A stretch of DNA of 64,000 nucleotides, taken from assembly GCA_964035795.1 (NCBI GenBank), contig OZ038320.1, forward strand, positions 27,101,705-27,165,704, in the 5' to 3' direction. The DNA is from Pterobdella sp. o SKG-2022. Lineage: Eukaryota; Annelida; Clitellata; Hirudinida; Piscicolidae. Made by a program: the position numbers and the translations under genes. The notes under the pieces were generated by a model that saw nothing but the letters and a program-made list of their open reading frames with translations, did no database searches and was not told the origin of the DNA. Of this stretch, positions 12,303 to 26,200 are shown one piece after another. Every line of letters starts with the position of its first letter. The stretch's first letter is position 1.

Positions 12303-15300
12303 TCCAACAAACAGAACCTCAACCAAAGAACATCAAGGTTTTTAGCCAAAAAGAAACAGTAATAGGTAATATAACATTGAAGGGTTTGTTAATGGTTTTT
12401 ATAACCGAAATGTTCACGATCCTTGGTGGCAACATTGGCAATAACAAAATTGACGAAAATTCCAAATCCTTTTACGACAGTAAACACAATAGTGAAATAA
12501 CAAGCAAACAAAACGGCCAAAACCTTTATGGTGTTGTCGTCAAAAAGACATGCTGTGACGAAAACACGTGTAATGGCAGATTTAATTATAAAAATATCAA
12601 TCCCAACAATCATTGGGATATTAATAATAATGATGGATATACAACCAACAAGCAAGAATTAAAAACTCAAAGAAAGGCGCTCAGGAATTCTACTGAATCT
12701 AAAGACAGCAATGTAACAAATAGCCCTATTGCTGCTCCCCATAATAAAAATAACAATAATATTAATAGTAATAATAACAACGCTATTAAAAAGGTTAATA
12801 ATGTGAATGACATGAACAACTCAATGTAAGTTATTGTAAAATTCCCTTGTAAATATTTCCTTATGATTAAATTGTTACTAAGAATTAATTATGTACGCAG
12901 CTTATAACCAAATACCATAATGCTCCAATATAACAAATAAATAAAAAAGTCTTTATAATATTTATATCGTATGATTTTGACGATAGCTATATAAAATAAG
13001 ATGAAGTTTTCATAAACAAACACGAGTTATGCTAGTAAATTCTAATTTTAAACTCGATTTTTGATTTTTTGTTTGAGTAAGTAGTTTTATTTATTCTAGA
13101 TACTGCTAACATTTTGAGCTTAAAATCATTATTTACACAGGGAGGCAAATGCTGAAAGAACCAACACACCGGTAAGTTAAAAAACCCTATTAATTTTTAA
13201 CTATATGATTTTCATATTTACTCCATTAGTTTGTGGGTACGTAGTCGGTATAATGCATAAATAAATAATACGGAATGGTCGTAAAGGTATTGAGCTGTAA
13301 CTACGATTGTGCGTGTAAAAAGCTTTTGATAACGTCTCTAAATGAATATAAATTACTTTTATTACTTGTGTTTATATTACTTCTACAAAGTATAAGCAAT
13401 CAAAGCATTGCCTCTTTTTTGAAGTTTTATATCAAAAATGAAAAAATAAATTCTAATATATGTTTAAAAATATTAAAACACTATAAAAGACTTGAGATAA
13501 GGCTCTACTTGTCAAAAATTATCTTTTTTTATATTATTAGTTTTATAATTAGAATTAACCTAAAAATAATCTATACACATCAAAACTTTAAATAGTTCTT
13601 TGAAATTGATGTTATTTACTTTTAAATAAAAAATTTCAGTTCAATTTAGATACAATGCAAACTATAATTAAACACCAAATGTAAACCGTCCATATTTTTG
13701 TATTGACTACCGTTTTATCTAATTATTATCATTCAGTCTTTTTTATCAGTTGTTATCTTGTCTTTTAAATTATTTTATTCTATCATAAACTCTATTTTTT
13801 TAGTTATAATATGAATAACTGAGAATATAGATTAATGCTTGGTAAATTTTTTAATTTATTCAGTCATAATGATTAAATTTTGAAAATCACGTGTAGGTTA
13901 TATTTTCAATCATTTTCTCATGCTATTAATGGTATATGATTCAACTGTTAATCAAATAAAAAGCTTATAAAATAAAATAAAATAAAAAGGGTATTTTTAA
14001 TTAATAATTTCTAGGTATTTTGCTAAGTTATTTATGCATTGAACTATCAAATTAATAAAAATTCTTTAACAAATAACAATAACAATTCACACGTGCTAAA
14101 CAGTAAGATAAGCAAATGAGAAGTTTATTCAAGTTTATAAGGAATTGATTATGAAAAGGTTTGCTTATACAATCAATCAATAAGTAAATCAATCAAATAT
14201 TCTTTTGAGACCGTTTTACTTTATCAAGGATGGCGTTTTTTTGAAAGGTCTATCTCGAAGTAGGCCATTTTACTCAGAGAAATTAAGAGAATCTGAAAAA
14301 ACCATCTTGCTTTTTTTGTCGTTTAATACTAATTTTTATCAAGTTTTTCTTGCCAAAGTGTTGTTTTTAGGATGAGAACTTTGAAAACATTAGAGAATTT
14401 AATTTTATTTGCCGATAAGTTTTTCAGCTTACGAAGAACAGTTCTTTTTTCGGAATGTGAATGAATGCAAACCGACCACAAATTTATGCTGTGCTACACC
14501 CTTTCCCAACAATGACTTTCACCTTAAAAACCATTTTTTTTAAACTTATTTTTATGTAGTCTGTTTGGGTCTTACAATCTCCTGACTGCTATGGAAACAC
14601 AACTGCTACATGTTTCAGGAAGAAGAAGTCAATTTTTTATGACTGATGATAAGAATAGGACAAATGAATTTTTTCTGAGGTCTTTGATTTTATTTGATGT
14701 TCATCGTTTTTGAGTTGTGTAACAATTATGAAACTTGTGATAGTCAAGGCCTGCACATAACCACGGTACCAAACTATTGTTCAATTGTCGTTTGTAAATT
14801 GTTTTTTTTTTTACTTTTAGTTCTCATTAATATAATTTCTATATTGAAGAGCTTTTAATATGCAAATTTTTGTTTAAACATTTCGTCTTACTCATTTTAA
14901 TTTTTGAGGATTTCCAGTTTGAAAATTCAAGTGATTAAGTATATCATAAGATACTAAAGTTTTGTTCAATTGTTTACATATTATATTATCAAGTTCTTTC
15001 GTTATTTTTCAAAACTTAACACTGTTTCCTTCAGCTTCTACCTTCATAATTTGAAACTTGAAAATTTCCAACTTTAAACTGGGTTCTGAAGTGGTCTGCC
15101 AAAAATTCACGAAAGCTTAAATGTATTAAACTTGGAAGTTCAAAATTAAAAACGAAGTTTCCTGACTTCTTAGAAGTTGATTAAGCGTTGGTTGAAGCAA
15201 AATATTCAAATTTCCGATAATCACGCCACACTCTTTTTAGCTTCGTAAATTGACGTTAATATCGTACGATCTTCCAACTTCTATATAATGGACGATGTTG

Positions 15301-18300
15301 TATGAAGTAATTATATATTCATATATGAATTTATACACTGTCATCACAGACGTGCACAGACATAGCTAAAGGAAAGAAAAGTAGCGTGGAGAGGTTCAAA
15401 CGTAACTTCCCTGAAGCTATGCATCCAGACGATGTCATCATTAAAAGTTAGTCGACTCAGTTCCATTTGTTCCAATAACACTTCAATCGATACATACGAA
15501 ACAAACACAAAAGAATAATTATTAGAAATTGATAATTAAACTTGTTTCAAGATGTTTGAAAACTGTATAATTACCATCTCACTACAGCATATCACTGTGC
15601 TTACGTGTCCGACCATTTCTTGCAAGGGTATCTCTATATAACTACCAGGTTTGTTCTATGGGAATTCCAATCGATTCTCTTATTTTCACTTTTTCAATCT
15701 TTTTAACAGATTTTTTTGTTTCTACTCCAAATTGTTCCACAAGAAAAAACTGGTGTGTAAGCAAATCTGAATTATATTAAAAACCAATTAGTCATGTTCT
15801 AGTGTCGTCACTGATTTTGTGGGCCAATTTAATTACTCGAAAATATGCTAATTTCCAGATAAAAATTCCAATGCATCAAGTAATAGGAATATCTAAGAAG
15901 AAAACGGCCAAAGTAATTCCGAATGCTGTAGGCATCACTACAGCAACTAAAGAGGTGCCTTTATTAAACGCCCTTCAATTTCATGTCTAGTTTTGCTATA
16001 TTTTTTTGATGTTTACTCGCAGTGAAAAAAATGCATTAAATGTTGTGTAAAGGTCATATTTTGCAAGTCCCAATTAATAGTTATGGCTTGGAAAGAGTCG
16101 TAATTATACTATATTATAGAGCTTAAACAGTTCCGATTGATTTTGTTTTTCCAATGAGCTGGCGATATGTAATTTGGAATGAGTGCACAAAAATCAATTT
16201 CTTTTGTTATCAGCTTTTATCAATTTAAAAATCAATGTGTTTTGATCATTATTTTTATAGCTTTTATACCTTGGATTTGTTTTGGATTAGTCTCTTTTAA
16301 TTAATATTTTTTGTGAAGTTGTCTATTGCTAAATTTTAGCGGATAATTTTTAATACGTAGTAAATTTTTAACACATTTCAGTATTCTTTTGGATCTCTGC
16401 TCTCTCGGGACAAAACCTTCAAATATATGCTCAAAACTTGGAACTGCTACAAAGCCGTTGGTTGCTTGATGTTTTTCCATCAAAATCTCATTATTTTCAA
16501 CCTCATATAATCTTAATGCACTCATTTTTTAAATAACCATTTTAGTTTTTCGACCATGAATAAATAAATAAATATATATATATATATATATTTTTTTTAA
16601 TGAATATTATGGAAAACTTCATTTATAGTTTTTATACCTATAGGATATTAGGTTATTTTGAATAGGACTTTTATATAATATTTTTCTAATTATTCCTAGA
16701 ATAATCCTCAATCAAACGAGCCATCGGAGCAATCGAACGAAGAAGAACGAACACTCTTTGAAGACAGCCACTCTCAAAACCCTCTTTCCGAATCAACCTC
16801 TTGGGCCGAAACTATCTCAAATATGGGTGAAGAGCCCGTAGATGGAATAGCATCGCGAGAGAATAGCGCCGATGATGTTAGTCATATTTCAAACTTCGAA
16901 AAGCACGTAAAAAACCGTATCGATGATGAGTATTACAACGAACGTGGGGGTTACGAAGACGAAGAAAACAGCAATATTAACAACGAAATGCTCCAAAGGA
17001 AATCAAACGAGTCTTATCATCCAAATAAAGGTCTGTATGTGAGATTTGAATTTACTTTAAATACTGAGTAACATGGGAGTTTTCAACATAATTTTAATGT
17101 GAATTTTTAGTAAATGCTTTCATTTAATAATCATTCGCAAATGTAAATTTACTCATAAATTGAACTTTAGATAAAGTAAATCTTAAGAAAAGCTTCAGTT
17201 TCAAAAGGCAACTTTCAAGCGTATTCATTCCATTTGTACATCTCTTCACTACACATTCCTCAAACACGTTAGTATAACTATCAACAGTGTTATAATATCA
17301 TTTCAAAGGTTTTATAGAATCAATATTAGCTGCCAAATTGTTAACAATGTATTGATTTTTTTCTTTCAGAACTCCCAAGTCATATCTCATTTTACTTATA
17401 TCTAGTGTTCTGTTAGTAGCATAAATATCCTAGTTTATTATTTTAAATTATTTATTCCCAATTCTAATATTTAAATTAATAATCATTTTTTGATAATATA
17501 AAACAATGTTTATAGCCATGTGTTTTAATGATCACCATACAACCCAAAAAAACAGCATAGTATCATTAGTGTTCTCCACCGTATTCCTAACCATTCATTT
17601 GAACCACCTTGAAAGAATTTTCGAAAAACTGGACACTAACGATAATGCCAACAATATCAATGATAAAAAACTTCCATACCATAATAATTATGACTGCCGA
17701 AAAAACTGTGCCTACGACAAAGCCAAAGATTTAGAGGGTCTTTTGACACGCAGTATCAAGCCGCAGTGTTCAATACAGTCTGGTCCTGATGTGAAGATTA
17801 TAGATTCCTATGATGAAGGCGCTGGAGATTCCCACCATGAGAAGTATGCAACTGCGATTTATTTATTGGAAATTTATATAATAATAGTAATTGTAAAATT
17901 TATGAATTGAAAATTTGTATAATGGAAATGATAGAATAATGTAAATAAAATGTTTGATTAATTGAAACTTTCATAATAATGTGAATAAAAATATAATTAA
18001 GTGCAATTTGTTATTGACACAAAGCTTTTCGATATATTACATAATAATGTTCTTTTGTGTTGGAATTTAGTATTAAAAATTTGTTAAGTTTTATGAGTTA
18101 AGTTGAGTGATTATAAGGTTTTTGAGTTGATAAAAGAATTTTGATGAAATTTTTTCAAACTTCACAGCTCTCATCTCACAGTGGACGAATCTCTGCAACA
18201 GATTGCTAACATACATAACCAACTCCTCTACAAAGTATTATACTCATTTCTTCACATTGAATCATAGCTTTAATCAATAAAGTAAAGTTTCATCAAAAGC

Positions 18301-18746
18301 CCACAAATGAAATTTCATTAATAATATCTGTCGTATCATATGTTTTTTTGTATGTAAGCTGACCATCAGTTGCCCCAATTGGTGTTTCGGTAACGCAATA
18401 GGTGTGTTTCACAGGGCGCTACGTACCAAAAAAATAACTAGAACACAATGAATGAATGGCTTTCCTGTGTTTAGAAAGAGATTTAAAATGATAACAATTA
18501 TTTACATAACAGATACCAAACGTTTATGATTTATTAATTATTTTAATATCTGCGCATAAATAGTTAGAATTGAATGTTTTTACCAGTAAGTTATTCAGTA
18601 ATTTATTAGTTACGCAATTAATAGGTTTGATTAGGTGCTTCTCCGTGTGAACATTTTTTAATCACTCATCATCAAAACAGATGGAAAACCTCATTAAATT
18701 GCTGAGTCACCCTCCCGAAAACCCAATGGACCTACAGTCAGATTGA
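12303..18746 (+). CDS. Unrecognised Asn-rich, acidic protein, C-terminal 448 residues on six exons
   Basis: I do not recognise this gene. Exons: 12303-12825, 13141-13171, 16700-17030, 17516-17843, 18168-18234, 18681-18746. Every junction is GT-AG, phases agree throughout (1, 2, 0, 1, 2, 0), and the sum is exactly 449 codons with a final TGA, which is hard to get by chance. Exon 1 encodes a short non-polar run (GLLMVFITEMFTIL), a cysteine cluster (KKTCCDENTC) and an Asn-rich tract near its end. Exon 3 is Glu/Asp/Ser/Asn-rich (SEQSNEEERTLFEDSHS). Exon 4 holds a second hydrophobic run (SIVSLVFSTVFLTIHL) then polar sequence. The last two exons join into a likely amphipathic helix (DESLQQIANIHNQLLYKMEN) and end in NPMDLQSD. 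The 5' end is missing; the 12303 acceptor needs an upstream exon ending in phase 1. Low-complexity content makes a family call unsafe; a long disordered tail of a larger protein is one possibility. Confidence 0.68.
15350..15451 (+). CDS. Possible alternative terminal exon inside the Asn-rich gene
   Basis: After the acceptor ATCACAG there are 33 codons then TAG, of coding-like composition in a very AT-rich intron. The frame reads IAKGKKSSVERFKRNFPEAM and then HPDDVIIKS. It starts in phase 0, matching the end of exon 13141-13171, but no good phase-0 donor precedes the stop, so it would end the protein if used. A GTTAGT donor two codons before the stop (phase 1) is an alternative, which would link it to another transcript. 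Confidence 0.35.
   Translation, partial: TCTDIAKGKKSSVERFKRNFPEAMHPDDVIIKS
16567..16592. repeat. (TA)n microsatellite
   Basis: About 12 TA units followed by a T run, within an intron of the Asn-rich gene. Confidence 0.9.
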
Positions 18747-21700
18747 TTGGGTGTCAGCCTTTGTTCTTTCAGTTTCATCTCAATGCTTTATCGGGTTTGC
18801 TTTTGAAAGAGAAATTTATGTTGACAAGAATTTTATCGATACAAACATTAAACCGAACATTAAAGTATTAAATTCTGCTATTACACATACTTGATTCTTT
18901 CTAGTAATTATTTTTTGAACTTTTTTGAGTTATTCATGCTATTTTCACTCCGAAGTGATTTCACATTTTTTAAATTAATATTCTTTTTGATAAATTCACG
19001 GAATTTTTCAATGGACTTGTGAGAAGTTGTAAGCTAAAACTTAATGAGACAATCAACTATTGACTTACTCTCACATTTCGTCAGGAATTACGTAGTTTGC
19101 AGTTGATATTACTTATAGAAATGGACTTTTATTACTACAAACTGCTAGCATTATTGTCTCAAAATTTAGCGTGTCTGGTGTAAATTTTATTTCAACTTCC
19201 ATTAATACCAACTTACTAAGACTCACTTAGATTTTATCTTATACCAATTTATATTTTTAAACCTATTCAGAATATTTTACATACTGTTTAAAAAATTAAG
19301 CTAAATCATAAAAATTAATTTTTATCAATTAAATTAGTTATAATCTTTCACACTTTATCATTTTCATACTCAACAGAAATCATTAAACTGCAGTAATTTG
19401 TTCATAAATGTGATTACATTAGCACAACCGCAATGTTACGTGTACTTCAAAAATAAATTATACCTTAATCTTTTTCAACTTCTCAATATAAAAACCTTAG
19501 GCTGAAATCTAATTATGTTATATTTTCAGTGTTCATAATTTCATTTGTGATATAGAAATTAGCGAACTTTTCAAGTTTAACCACTGCATCTTAATACTTC
19601 CTCATTATTAACGTTTTTGTCAATCTTACCTATAACTGTGGTTTATTGTTACACCTTTAGAACGTCATAATAACCCGAATAGCGGTGTGCTTATAACTAG
19701 TATAAGCATTTTCATCGCAATCTATCAGTATTGATGATAAATACCATTTACTGCTCGACGATAATTCAATTGTTTTTAACGATGATTTCATTTTTTTGTT
19801 TTTACTCTTCGTATCAATATTAAATGATTGTTTAACAGTCTAATGAGAAATGAGGTATATATTATTACGATTTAGTGTTAGACAAATAAATATTCTATAA
19901 CTCTCGTCAGCTTATTCACATTATAAAGCTTCAAATACATGCACCTATTCATATTCCAATGTATGCCATTTTCAATTTAAATACTTTTCTGATAGCTTTT
20001 TTGAAATTTCCATTCTTATTTGTAGAGTATAAATAAATCAGATAGTATATTACATGTCAATACCTAACAATGAAGAGTTTGAATCATTTCAAATATTCTA
20101 ATGAGATTTCATTAATTGTATTAAAATTGTGCTTATAGCAATATCATTCTTCATTGAAGTTTCCAACCACTTTGTCGTTCTTCTTTTCAGTTTTGAACCA
20201 CGGTGCTTAAGTTGTTTATAGAATCTTTCAGTAAATTGATACCATCGAATAAAGCATCTAATTTTTTCAATTGATTTGTGATTCTTTGACCAAAAGAACT
20301 TTATTTATCGTTGCCTAACCGTCAAAATTTCATAATTAGTTTGGGTTTTCTGTACAGTTAGAATCTTATATCGGTTTCAATTATTCGCCAGAGAAATAAA
20401 TCTCACAAACAAAAATTATTTATAAATTAGATGTATTATTCTTCATGATCATGTTTCATTGGACAATCGTACGCATTATACAATGCTTGCATGAACAAAG
20501 TTTACATAATGGAATTCTTGCAGTCATTCTGAATAAATTTCAAAAGGTTACCTAATATGAACCAAATTTAAAATATGCTCAGTGAAATTTTCAATCTTAA
20601 AAATTTAGTCTGATAAATAATTATCTAATTTAATTTTTTTAATATTTAATTTAAAAAATAATAATTTTTGATGTTTTATTTTACTCAATTCACATGAATT
20701 GGTTCATTATTAAATATTACATCGTTTAAAGTCAAAGGTTAATTAAAATTAAACACCGAAAATAAATAAAAAGTCATGAAAGCTTCCATATTTAGCAATA
20801 TTTTGTTTAATTAAATTATTTTCTGAAATTTTCATTAAAAAAATTTTTTTTAATTCAATAAACGTAAGATGAAAAATGCAAAAAAATTTCCATTATAACA
20901 ATTTATATAGTTAATTTTTAAAAGAATAGAAAGAGCGTAAGATTCCACGCTGATAGAAACAATAAAAAAATGAAGGTATTTTAGATAAGTTGAGGGAAAA
21001 AAGCAATTAGTGGTAACGTTGAAAAAGTCAGAAAAAAAAGAAATATAATGACAAAACTGAAAAAAACTAGGATTATAGATAAAAATGGATCTAAAAAAGT
21101 GAAAGAGTAATTAATGAAGAAATTGACGTTTGAAATATATAAGGAAAGTAGATGAATTTGTGAGATATGATGAAAAAAAATATATAACATCAAATACGTT
21201 GTATAAAAGTAAGTTTGAAATATAATAAAATAAAATATAATATAAAATAGTTTAATAAGGTAGGAAGTAGAAAAGAAAAAATTTTGAAATTATGTAAAAT
21301 TGTTAAGAGCTCTATGAAAAAATAAAAAAAAAGATCGATATATTAAGATTGAAATAGAAAAATAAAAATATTCTTATTACAAACTAAAAACACATAAAAA
21401 TACTTCACACATTGATTGTGCTTGCTGAAACTCACTAGAGGCTTGGGAAGAAAACAAGAAAAAGTAGGAAAATGAGAAAACCATAAAGGTCTTTAGAAAA
21501 TTCAATGCAAAAAAACTCGTTTCAAGTTTTTTTCCAACATATTTTTCAGTTTATATTTTGTTTTAGGATACGTTATTGAAAAACGGGAAAGCTTTAACTT
21601 CACTTTTCATTGATATCATAATTTTCAATATTCAAACATTCTACCTTGCATTTTATACAATTTAAAAGTATTTACAAAATCATTCATTCACTACAGGTTT

Positions 21701-22679
21701 ATAATTTTTTTAAGGAAACTGACACCTAGCGAAAAAAAGAAATAAGACTCAAATGAGCTCAAAAGTTAGACATTAATTCTACATTGAAAATCATAAGTTA
21801 ATAAATGATAAAAATGCTTGAAAATATTTTAATGTATTTTTAATTTTTAAAAAATCTTCAAATATATTTTTGGATATATTAATTTTTTATTGAAAAATCT
21901 CGACTTAGAGACCGAAAATACAGTTTTCAAATAAATAAAATTTTAGACTTTTTACGAAAAACGTGTAAAATTCTTTAAATAACGATTGATCATTCTCTAA
22001 ATTAAGCCAAAAAAAAATTCCCATTTAAGCTTCCCACTAAATAAGTATAAACATATAAATATATATATACATTCCCCTCTTAGAAAAGCTTAATGACAGC
22101 TCAAAATTCCTAGCTGTTAATTTCTTCCACGGGTTATTCCCACCATCATGATTACCTAATGAGTTACGTTGGAAAGTCTTTGAAGACTCAAAAGTTAATT
22201 TGCAAGCTCTCTTGCGTATGAATGCTCTATAGGTTGTTTGTGCTGGGGTGCGCAAGTTCTGAAGAGGAGTGAGCTTGTTGTAATTAGAAGATTATGTGGA
22301 AGTAAAAATTTCGAAAAAAAGTTAACTCGTTTTGGGTTGAGTTTTTAGTTCAGACTGATGATGGCGATAATTGAAACTTTGAAAGTTTTGTTTTTTTCTT
22401 CGACATGAAACAGTCAAAAAATCATTTAATCTGAAAAACTATCAAAGAAGAGTAAGACGCCTAAAAGCAATTATCTGCAATAAATTGTTTGTGTGCTCAA
22501 CTAAAGTATACAATTATGCTCGATTTTAATCATAATCCACTGAAACTTTTTGTCAAATCTTTTATATGAATACCAAACCCATATTAAAAACACCAAAAAT
22601 TTCTCTATCAAAACATTTAGCCTGTAAAGCTAATTCAGTGAGTATGTGTTAGTGAACTGAGTATGTGTATTTGTTGCAG
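18747..22679. other. Intergenic AT-rich stretch, nothing supported
   Basis: About 3.9 kb of highly AT-rich DNA downstream of the Asn-rich gene. Many A/T runs, no ORF with family resemblance, no RNA gene and no clear repeat unit. The 72-codon minus-strand frame at 22037-22255 is not supported by anything else. Confidence 0.5.
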
Positions 22680-22788
22680 GAAGTGAAGTGTGTCTTATTA
22701 AGGAGGCAAACACTTTATTACGAGTGTCCCGTGGAGATGCTTGCGCGCATGCACAGTCTTATTCATGATGAAATCTGCAGACCAGCAG
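22680..22788 (+). CDS. Isolated exon-like segment, unknown
   Basis: Lies between a good acceptor (TTTGTTGCAG) and a donor (CAGCAG|GTTGGA). It is more GC-rich than its surroundings and open for 36 codons, including YYECPVEMLARMHSLIHDEI. It ends in phase 1. I do not recognise it and could not join it by phase to the open stretch at 23111-23296. It may be a real exon of a gene on the plus strand or a decayed element. Confidence 0.3.
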
Positions 22789-23110
22789 GTTGGATGTTTG
22801 AGTGTTTAATTTCAAGGAGGTGTTCAAAGTTTGTTAATAAAGAAACAGTTTATTAGTCTAGTTATTATTTTTAAATACTATTTTTAAAGATTTCAGAGAA
22901 TAAAATTTCATAGTCATATTATTTTATGTAGGTGTTTTTATGATATTCCTACCTTGACATTCCCACTGAAGTTCATCTCAGCGTCCAATTCCAATGCATC
23001 ATTTCATTTCTTCGCCATCACTACCACCTGTGTATTCACACTACTGAAATCTATATCGACAAATTCATATACTTCTGATTACATATCTTCAGCCCTACTT
23101 ATATAAGTAG

Positions 23111-23296
23111 TTATATAAACATATTCCGAGTGTGACACGTGATTGGAGCCACTTGAAAACGTCCCTGTGTCTTTGCCTGGGATACTGGGGGGTGTTGCTG
23201 CGCATGACTGATGGAGACTTGCAAATCAAAGAAATGTTGAAAGTAGTGCTCAGAGTGGATGATTTTTGTTGTTGTATGGAAACAAACTTGAAGTAG
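23111..23296 (+). CDS. Isolated open segment, unknown
   Basis: 62 codons between stops with no ATG at the front, GC-rich in the middle, reading IPSVTRDWSHLKTSLCLCLG and then YWGVLLRMTDGDLQIKEMLK. The reverse strand is also partly open over the GC-rich core. No family recognised. It could be an exon, a pseudogene or a mobile-element fragment. Confidence 0.25.
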   Translation, partial: LYKHIPSVTRDWSHLKTSLCLCLGYWGVLLRMTDGDLQIKEMLKVVLRVDDFCCCMETNLK

Positions 23297-26200
23297 ATTT
23301 TTAAATGATTGAACTTTTTTATCTGGTTTGAGTATTCTTTGAGGTGAAGTGTTGGAAAAATTTTATTTAAATTGCATACAACAAAACGACCGCATTTAGA
23401 CTTTACAAGATTAAATAAAAATAGTATGATTTCTTATTTTTTTACTACATAAATTATGTTATTGAAGATTGATACAGGTAAAAATACATTTGACTTTAGG
23501 ATATACTGTCAAAATTACAATAATACAAAAGATTGTTTCATAACATATAGTAGAAGATAAGAGAACATTCAAAATACTTTCTATCGAAAAGTTATTGTTT
23601 TGAAACGATTTTATGGTAAGACTTAAATTTTTTTAACAATGAAAACGTAGTTTTAAAAAGGATAATGACTTTCGTTGTTTTATTATTTTTGTTTTTGTTT
23701 TTTTTTTGTTTTTTATTGTTACTCTTGATCCTTTTAATCCGTTTCGTGACAAAATCACTGGCAAGAGCTTGTTTCCAACTAATAATACTTTCACTCTTCA
23801 TTTCTCCAAAAATCTATTTAAGACTCCATTAAAAAATTATTAGATATAATGAATTAACATGAATTTCAATTATTTTAAAACTTTATTCAAATATTATTCA
23901 TTGAAAAACCACCCGACACACGCATCTTTATTCTACCAAAGTCTTCATTAATAAAAGAAGAATTAACAACAAATAAAATGACGACTAGTTTAAATGGATA
24001 AATTGAATGTGGAATGATGGATGGGGGCGGCTTGAAAGACCAATATTGTCACCGTCTTGAAATCTTAGTAAACAGCTCACTCGTCATATGTTTGTTTGTC
24101 TTCTGTGACATTGTTTTCGTGTGTGTTTTTGTTCTATGTTTTTTTAATAATTTTTTTACGTGTATTTGATGAGTTAATATTTCAAAGTTTTTTTCTGTTT
24201 TAATTAACTCTAAAATCTTTGGGAAATTCAGGAAATTCCTGCTCTTAGTACGTTTCCTTCTTACAAATCCTAAAATAAATGCAAAAGATGTTGGAAAAAT
24301 TTCTTTCAAAACGTTTTGATAAATAATATTTTTTAAAAATTAAATTTTAAAAAATTTAGCTACTTCTAAATGTTTGTTAATACATTTAGCTTGAAATTAT
24401 TGCTATAACTGATGAACTAAAAAAGCTCAAAACTGAATTAATTAAAACACTTGTAATGATTTTAAACTAAAAATATTAGGTTTTTAAGATATTCAGTAAA
24501 AACCATCATATACCTCAAATAAATTCTGAGAGTCTTCAGTTTATCAATCGTTATAAGCAATTTGGATAACTTCCATAACCGTTCAAGTTTATAATTTAGA
24601 AAATATTCTTTTTAAATGAAGAAAAAAGATATACTTCTAAATAGGTAATAAGTTCAAAAAACTTTATTGGAATATGTCAATATTAAGTAGAAAAACTATT
24701 TATAAAGTGAGGCTAAAAGATTTGTTCATAAAGATTTGCTCATAACGGAAGCATATAACAGTTCAATAAACTCGAGGAGTGTTCAACTAGTCTTTCACTA
24801 GCATGCATGCATAAACATCCACAAATAATGGTCAGTGCGCAGGCTTTGATTTATAGACTGTGATAAATGTTTAAACTCTGCCATGGATGTATGCTGCAGC
24901 TTGATTTATTTTGTTTCAAATACTAGTTCTAATGTCCTCATTTAAATATTAATTTTAATGTTTGAATTCAAATATTAATTTTGCTTATAACTATATAAAA
25001 CGCTAGTTTTATAATTTTATATTTAAATACTATTAAAACTATGAAGAGTTTCATAAGGTCGAATCTTGTTTGCCTATGCTGATGTTGTTTTTAAGGATTC
25101 CATGCACTTTTCTGGGCATAAATCATGCTCGATATCTTTTTACCTTTAATATATCAATTAATTTATTCGTTGGTCTATTTATTTTTGCGACTTCTATGAA
25201 CTTATTTATTTAGCTTTATTACCAATCAATTAATCAATTCATTGAATTATCCATCACCCATCCATCCATCCATTCATCCGTCCATCCATCCATCCATCCA
25301 TTCATCTATCCATCAATCCATCCATCCATCTATCCATCCATCCATCTATCCATCCATCCATCCATCCATCCATCTATCCATCCATCCATCCATCCATCCA
25401 TCCATCTATCCATCCATCCATCTACCATTTATCTACCCACTTGCCATCAATCCACTCTTTTAAGTTTCTCATCTTCCCAGGTGCCTCCCTTACCTTGTCG
25501 CTGCGCTGCTTGCCATGTCGTATGTGAGATATTACTCCATTTTATCGCCAGATGAAAAAATTTTTTCGATATATATATTTTCGGTAATTTTTTCGGCCTA
25601 TTCAACAAATTTATTTGCTCTGGAAAATTCAGGCGTTTGATTCTAAACAATTAATCTTTCCTCTGCTACACAAAATAAGCAAGGCTTTTGAAAACTAGGT
25701 TTTTTTCATTTCAAGCTAAAAGTATTCATCTTGAATATAAATAAAATCATTTAACTCTTGAAGCACAATTGAATGAAATAAAAAAAATTTTGAAACTTGA
25801 AGCTGAAACTATTTAGCAAGGGTCGTAATTAGAGGGCTGCACAAGGCATTATTGCCCTTAAACTGCCACTTGCGCATCCTTCAGCGGCTCTAATCACCAA
25901 GCATCCCTGACATTATAATGCTGACCTCTTGTTTCTCACACTTTTAACATGTCTTAATCGCATCTATATTCCATAACGCCTGAGTTTTTGGTCAGTTTTA
26001 TATATTTCAACCGTTTTTATGTTGAGTTATTCGTTTTTTGTTATAAAAAATTAATCTTTAATAATTAAAACAGTCGTTTTGTGTTATAATTTGTTGGTCA
26101 AACCCACCACTAGTACTTTTAATTAGCTTTGACCTTCCATTCACTCGTACTGACCACACTCATTCTTATAAAATACAATTCTTCATGCTTCATGTTTGTG

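Noticed and set aside
25242..25463. 73-codon Ile-His-Pro-Ser repeat protein
   Set aside because: Produced entirely by the (ATCC)n array; no splice sites or flanking coding signal.
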